Origin: Cytophagales bacterium
Lineage (GTDB): Bacteria; Bacteroidota; Bacteroidia; Cytophagales; Cyclobacteriaceae
Reading direction: 5' to 3'
Assembly: GCA_020063545.1 (NCBI GenBank)
Contig: JAGUUF010000222.1
Span: forward strand, 1 to 10,333
DNA length: 10,333 nt
The position numbers and the translations under genes are program-made. Under the pieces are notes generated by a model. That model was not told where the DNA came from. It did no database searches and worked only from the letters and a program-made list of their open reading frames with translations. Of this stretch, positions 6,851-10,333 are shown piece by piece; the stretch's first letter is position 1, and each line of letters begins with the position of its first letter.

Positions 6851-7892
6851 CCCCGAAACCACCATACCCTGGTATTCAGTATACTGGTTTTCGCCCTCCA
6901 CGTTTAAAGCATTTACCTGGAGTTACCCGGAGATCCTGCTGGGCATTGCAGCCATTCCGCTTTTATTTTTTATACGATGGCTCCTGCACTTAAAAACTAC
7001 ACAGAAACTTCCGGTGGCACTTACCCAGAAAGACCTTAAAACTTCGTTGTTGAACAGCATCCGGATAGTGCCGGGATTATTACTTTTCATTTGCATTGCC
7101 TTGCTGTTGGTTGCCCTTGCCCGCCCGCAGAAAACAAACGAAAAAGTTGAACAGTGGACGGAGGGTATTGATATAATGCTGGCCATTGACATCTCCCGGT
7201 CAATGGAGATTGCCGATTTTACGCCCAACCGGCTCGATGCTGCAAAAAAAGTGGCCAATAAGTTTATTGATGGCCGCATACAGGACCGCATCGGGATTGT
7301 GGTGTTTTCCGGCGATGCCTTTTCGCTGGCCCCGCTCACCACCGATTACGGGTTACTGAAATCGCTGATTAACGAGATGACTTTCAGCATGATAGAATCG
7401 CGTGGTACGGCCATTGGCAGCGCACTGGCAGTGGTTACCAACCGCATGCGGGAATCTGCCTCCAAGTCAAAAGTGTGCATTCTGTTAAGCGATGGCGACA
7501 GCAATGCCGGCAATATTGACCCGATAACTGCGGCTGAACTGGCCGCTGCCTTCGGCATTAAAATTTATACTATCGTTATCGGAAAAGAAGGCATGGTACC
7601 ATTTGGTAAAGATTTTTTCGGCAGACCCAACATGATTGAAAACAACGTTGATGAAACTACCATGCGCAAAATTGCCGAAATCGGAAACGGAGAATTTTAC
7701 CGGGTGCTGGATAACAAGGCCCTGGAACGGGTATTCAGCCAGATTGATAAACTGGAAAAGGCAGAAATAAAAGAAACACGGTTTAAAGATACTGCTGACT
7801 ACTACACGATCTATGTTAACTGGTCCATCCTTTTCTTGCTGGCCTGGTTATTTACCAAACTTACATTCATCAGCAACGTACTGCAGGATTGA
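6843..7892 (+). CDS. batA: BatA-like von Willebrand A domain membrane protein
   Basis: The product is 349 residues, a normal length for BatA-type proteins. Two N-terminal hydrophobic segments (about 30-50 and 75-94) precede a vWA domain at about 108-300, and a third hydrophobic segment (about 326-344) closes the protein. The metal-ion site is complete: DISRS gives D116, S118 and S120, then T189 in RGTAIG and D217 in LLSDGDS. After the first segment comes the ALARPQ stretch common in this family. BatA was named from Bacteroides aerotolerance loci; its biochemical role is still unclear. The start overlaps the preceding gene by 8 nt. Its stop ends one base before the stop of the convergent lysE gene, and no batB follows. 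Confidence 0.9.
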   Translation: MVSPETTIPWYSVYWFSPSTFKAFTWSYPEILLGIAAIPLLFFIRWLLHLKTTQKLPVALTQKDLKTSLLNSIRIVPGLLLFICIALLLVALARPQKTNEKVEQWTEGIDIMLAIDISRSMEIADFTPNRLDAAKKVANKFIDGRIQDRIGIVVFSGDAFSLAPLTTDYGLLKSLINEMTFSMIESRGTAIGSALAVVTNRMRESASKSKVCILLSDGDSNAGNIDPITAAELAAAFGIKIYTIVIGKEGMVPFGKDFFGRPNMIENNVDETTMRKIAEIGNGEFYRVLDNKALERVFSQIDKLEKAEIKETRFKDTADYYTIYVNWSILFLLAWLFTKLTFISNVLQD

Positions 7893-7893
7893 T

Positions 7894-8526
7894 TTATAAC
7901 CCGTGTGCATCACCGGCAAATAAAATCAGCCTTCCGCCAAAAATTACCAGTACAAGGCCCAGTACAATGTTCAGTATCCGGATAAACCGGGGCGTCAATA
8001 TCCTGCGCAGGTTATCGGCTAACTTGGCTTTAATAATATCGGTTACAAAAACCGTAATGATAATGGCGCCAAAGAAGGTAAGCGCTTTACCGGGTGACGT
8101 GTACCCTAACTCGCTTGTTGCCAGGCCCACCGTTCCTACCCAGAATACCAACACCATCGGGCTTAAGCCATTGATAAAAAAACCTTTTGCCATGAGGCGC
8201 AACGGGTTTTGCTCGCGGATATGCTCAACCTGAAAACCACTGAGCTTACGGCTTTTAACCAGCAGGTAATACAGCCCCAGGCTAAACAATACAAACCCGC
8301 CACCATAAGCCAGGTACACCTGCGCATGATTGTCGGACAGTGTTTGCGAAATACCGAGGTAAGCAATAAGAATGTAAACCGCATCGCTCAGCGCCACCCC
8401 TGTGGCCACCAGCAGGCCACTGCCAAAGCCCCGCTCAACACTGGTTTGGAGTATGGTAAAAAACACCGGCCCTATCAGGAAGGCAAGGATAATTCCGGAA
8501 ACGATACCGTTAAAAATTATTTCCAT
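7894..8526 (-). CDS. LysE-family translocator (amino acid exporter)
   Basis: The product is 210 residues, typical of the LysE/RhtB family, with about six hydrophobic segments. The N-terminal family pattern is visible: a GPVFFTILQTSVERGF segment (19-34), followed by GLLVATGVALSDAVY (37-51). A second conserved region, NGLSPMVLVFWVG, lies at 119-131. Family members export amino acids or related small molecules out of the cytoplasm using the proton motive force; the substrate here cannot be read from sequence. The start is 17 nt inside the end of the GH3 gene, so the two are likely co-transcribed and translationally coupled, and the substrate may relate to the GH3 reaction. The end lies one base from the batA stop. 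Confidence 0.88.
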   Translation of the reverse strand: MEIIFNGIVSGIILAFLIGPVFFTILQTSVERGFGSGLLVATGVALSDAVYILIAYLGISQTLSDNHAQVYLAYGGGFVLFSLGLYYLLVKSRKLSGFQVEHIREQNPLRLMAKGFFINGLSPMVLVFWVGTVGLATSELGYTSPGKALTFFGAIIITVFVTDIIKAKLADNLRRILTPRFIRILNIVLGLVLVIFGGRLILFAGDAHGL

Positions 8527-10066
8527 TGCGATGGTTCTGAATAAATTGCTGCCATTCCTGGAACTGGGCGGCTTTCATTACACGCGGAAACTTATTTTGC
8601 CCGCCAACTTTTCCCTTCGATTCAAGCCAATCGTAAAATGTTTTAACCGGTAGCACATCCACTTTAATTTCTTTTAACGCAGCACTTCGCTCAACAGCAT
8701 AGTCATCGTTTAATTCTTTAAGCCGTTCGTCCAGCTTCTGGCGGATAAGCTGCGAATCGACATCCTTAGTTGACCCGACAAACCAATGGTGGGCGAACAG
8801 CGACCCATGCGGCACACCGGCTACGGTAAACTCCGGCACTTCAATATTCAGTTCGTCCGATACCATTTCGATTGCCCGGTTCATGTTTTCAACCGAAAGG
8901 TGTTCTCCGCACAGGCTAAGAAAATGTTTGGTACGGCCGGTTATCACTATTTCCGATTCTTCAACAGAAACAAACTTGATGACATCGCCAATCAGGTACC
9001 GCCATGCCCCGGCACAGGTAGAAAGCAACAGGGCATACTCTCTTCCTTCAACTACCTTATCAATCATCACCGGTTGTGCTCCGGGTTTAATATCGCCATT
9101 CGCATCGAAGTTGTTTTCGTCAAACGGCACAAACTCATAAAAGATGCCGTTGTTCAGCACCAGCCGCATGGACCTTCGGTTGGGCCAGGCCTGGAAGGCA
9201 ATAAAACCCTCGGAGGCCAGGTAGGTTTCAATGTAATAGATTGGTTCACCCAGCAGTTTCTCAAAGCTCTTCCGGTACGGGTCAAACGAAACACCGCCAT
9301 GCACATACACCCGAAGGTTAGGCCATATTTCGTGAATATGATCACGTTTGTGATAGGCCAAAACCTTCTCCATCATTATCTGAAGCCAGGCGGGTACACC
9401 TACAATAATACCGATATTCCAGTCGGGGGCTTTTCTGGCAATAGCGTTCAGTTTTGCATCCCAATTGCGGCTGCGGGCAATTCTTTTTCCGGGCTTATAA
9501 AAATGCTGGAACCAAAAAGGAAGCTTGGCAGCCTGTATGCCGCTCAGGTCACCTTCGAAGTAGTTGCCTACCTTATGCAGGTGGGTGCTGCCGCCAAGCA
9601 TCAGGATACCCGAAGTAAAGAAATCACCCGGCAAATCGTATTTTGATAAGGTAAGAATCTGCCGGATGCTCGTTTTCTGAATAGCCTTCGTCATATCCTT
9701 CGTTACCGGTATGTGCTTCGAAGTAGCCTCGCTCGTACCCGAACTCAGCGCAAAGTATTTTACGCGTCCCGGCCAGCAGATGTTTTTCTTTCCCTCCAGC
9801 GTAAACCGCCACCACTCATTGTGCATTTTATTGTAGTCGTGTATCGGCACGTGCTCACGAAACCGGCTATAGAAATCAGAGGGCGCATTTCTAAACGTGC
9901 TCAGAATGTCGTTAAACCGGTAATGTTTGCCGAACTCCGTTTGGTTGGCGGCAATAAGCAATTCTTTAAGTTCTTTTTTTTGTAAATCGAACGGGGCAGT
10001 GTACTCCTGCTCCATCATCTCCCGCAACCGGATTCCTTTTTTGAGTAAGTTTCCGATAATTGCCAT
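8510..10066 (-). CDS. GH3-family adenylate-forming protein (acyl-acid amido synthetase-like)
   Basis: The product is 518 residues, within the range for GH3-family proteins. Three ATP/AMP-binding motifs are visible: SSGTSEATSK at 108-117 (phosphate loop), ETYLASEGF at 280-288, and WRYLIGD at 355-361. Near the C-terminus is GGQNKFPRV (488-496) with K492, a plausible equivalent of the conserved C-terminal lysine. Plant GH3 enzymes adenylate carboxylic acids such as jasmonate or auxin and join them to amino acids. Bacterial homologues are mostly uncharacterised, so the substrate here is unknown. The ATG at 10066 gives MAIIGNLLKKGIRLRE. It is the first gene of a two-gene unit with the LysE exporter and is divergent from yggS across 47 bp. 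Confidence 0.9.
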   Translation of the reverse strand: MAIIGNLLKKGIRLREMMEQEYTAPFDLQKKELKELLIAANQTEFGKHYRFNDILSTFRNAPSDFYSRFREHVPIHDYNKMHNEWWRFTLEGKKNICWPGRVKYFALSSGTSEATSKHIPVTKDMTKAIQKTSIRQILTLSKYDLPGDFFTSGILMLGGSTHLHKVGNYFEGDLSGIQAAKLPFWFQHFYKPGKRIARSRNWDAKLNAIARKAPDWNIGIIVGVPAWLQIMMEKVLAYHKRDHIHEIWPNLRVYVHGGVSFDPYRKSFEKLLGEPIYYIETYLASEGFIAFQAWPNRRSMRLVLNNGIFYEFVPFDENNFDANGDIKPGAQPVMIDKVVEGREYALLLSTCAGAWRYLIGDVIKFVSVEESEIVITGRTKHFLSLCGEHLSVENMNRAIEMVSDELNIEVPEFTVAGVPHGSLFAHHWFVGSTKDVDSQLIRQKLDERLKELNDDYAVERSAALKEIKVDVLPVKTFYDWLESKGKVGGQNKFPRVMKAAQFQEWQQFIQNHRNGNNF

Positions 10067-10101
10067 GTTGTGCCGCGGTTTTTTTTGTTAGTTAGCGGTG
10101 C

Positions 10102-10109
10102 CAAAAATA
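10102..10109 (-). promoter_or_regulatory. Candidate -7 element for the GH3/lysE unit
   Basis: On the minus strand this reads TATTTTTG, the same octamer as the candidate -7 element in front of the DUF58 gene, and it fits the Bacteroidota consensus TAnnTTTG. It ends 35 nt before the GH3 start codon at 10066, a reasonable distance. No clear TTTG -33 motif is visible upstream, where the region is already close to and inside the yggS start. Confidence 0.45.
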
Positions 10110-10113
10110 CGCA

Positions 10114-10333
10114 ATGAATCCTAAACTTAACATGCAGGAACTGAAGGCGGCCGTTCCCACAGGCGTTACGGTTATTGTGGTTAGTAAAACACAACCGGCA
10201 GACCGGATAATGGAAGTTTACCAGGCCGGCCACCGCAGTTTTGGCGAGAATAAAGCACAGGAGTTGGCAGCCAAGTACCAGGCCCTGCCAAAAGATATTG
10301 AGTGGCATATGATCGGCCACCTGCAAAGCAACA
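10114..10333 (+). CDS. yggS: YggS/PROSC-type PLP-binding protein, N-terminal part (cut by window end)
   Basis: Seventy-three codons are visible before the window ends. They read MNPKLNMQEL, then VTVIVVSKTQPADRI, AGHRSFGENKAQEL and EWHMIGHLQSN. These are the hallmark segments of the YggS/PROSC family: K25 in VSKTQ is the lysine that holds pyridoxal phosphate, FGENKAQEL is a conserved loop, and WHMIGHLQSN is the classic phosphate-side motif. Family members are cytoplasmic, bind PLP without known catalysis, and help control PLP levels and amino-acid balance. The start is the first in-frame ATG after a TAG at 10093-10095. It is shorter at the N-terminus than E. coli YggS (lysine at about 36), which is common. 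It is divergent from the GH3 gene. Confidence 0.93.
   Translation, partial: MNPKLNMQELKAAVPTGVTVIVVSKTQPADRIMEVYQAGHRSFGENKAQELAAKYQALPKDIEWHMIGHLQSN

Noticed and set aside
8786..9646. Long open frame antisense to the GH3 gene (286 codons)
   Set aside because: The opposite strand encodes GH3 with all motifs intact; the antisense translation is rich in His, Gln and Asn without any domain pattern, as expected from a shadow frame.
10084..10087. TTTG as a -33 element for yggS
   Set aside because: No TAnnTTTG-like -7 element is found at the right distance downstream, and the T run may be incidental.

Overview
The window is most likely chromosomal DNA from a Bacteroidota bacterium, probably of the Cytophagales type. 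The supporting signs are a FabZ-like C-terminus directly joined to lpxA (the LpxC/FabZ fusion layout of this phylum), a DUF4296-type lipoprotein, a Bat-type DUF58/von Willebrand A locus, a bacterial GH3-family protein of the kind common in this phylum, almost no Shine-Dalgarno sequences, and candidate promoter -7 elements fitting the phylum consensus TAnnTTTG. The assignment comes from gene content and style and was not checked by database search. No mobile element, tRNA, rRNA or CRISPR array was seen.

Layout from left to right. (1) 1-1583, plus strand: the 3' end of lpxC/fabZ, then lpxA, then an ABC-transporter ATPase, joined by 4-nt and 17-nt overlaps; this is lipid A synthesis plus an ATPase with non-canonical switch residues. 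(2) 1711-2211, plus strand: a small predicted lipoprotein with a lipocalin-like look. (3) 2232-2264: a strong hairpin between convergent genes. (4) 2265-5010, minus strand: a DUF4296-like lipoprotein gene overlapping mutS2 by 17 nt. (5) 5053-7892, plus strand: a three-gene DUF58 / single-pass membrane protein / BatA locus, divergent from (4) across about 40 bp that hold two abutting candidate promoter elements. (6) 7894-10066, minus strand: a GH3-family adenylating enzyme followed by a LysE-family exporter with a 17-nt overlap, converging on batA with one spare base. (7) 10114 to the window end, plus strand: the start of a YggS/PROSC-type PLP-binding protein.

How the genes work together. LpxC/FabZ and LpxA act in adjacent early steps of lipid A synthesis. 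DUF58 and BatA are a typical vWA pair of the envelope/aerotolerance Bat type, but neither the partner MoxR ATPase nor BatB/C/D is adjacent. The GH3-LysE pair suggests, as a hypothesis only, that an acyl-amino acid conjugate or an amino acid is made or handled and then exported. Most of the window is ordinary, compact core genome. The items most worth following up are the GH3-LysE pairing, the uncharacterised Bat-locus membrane protein, the divergent ATPase and the small lipoprotein.
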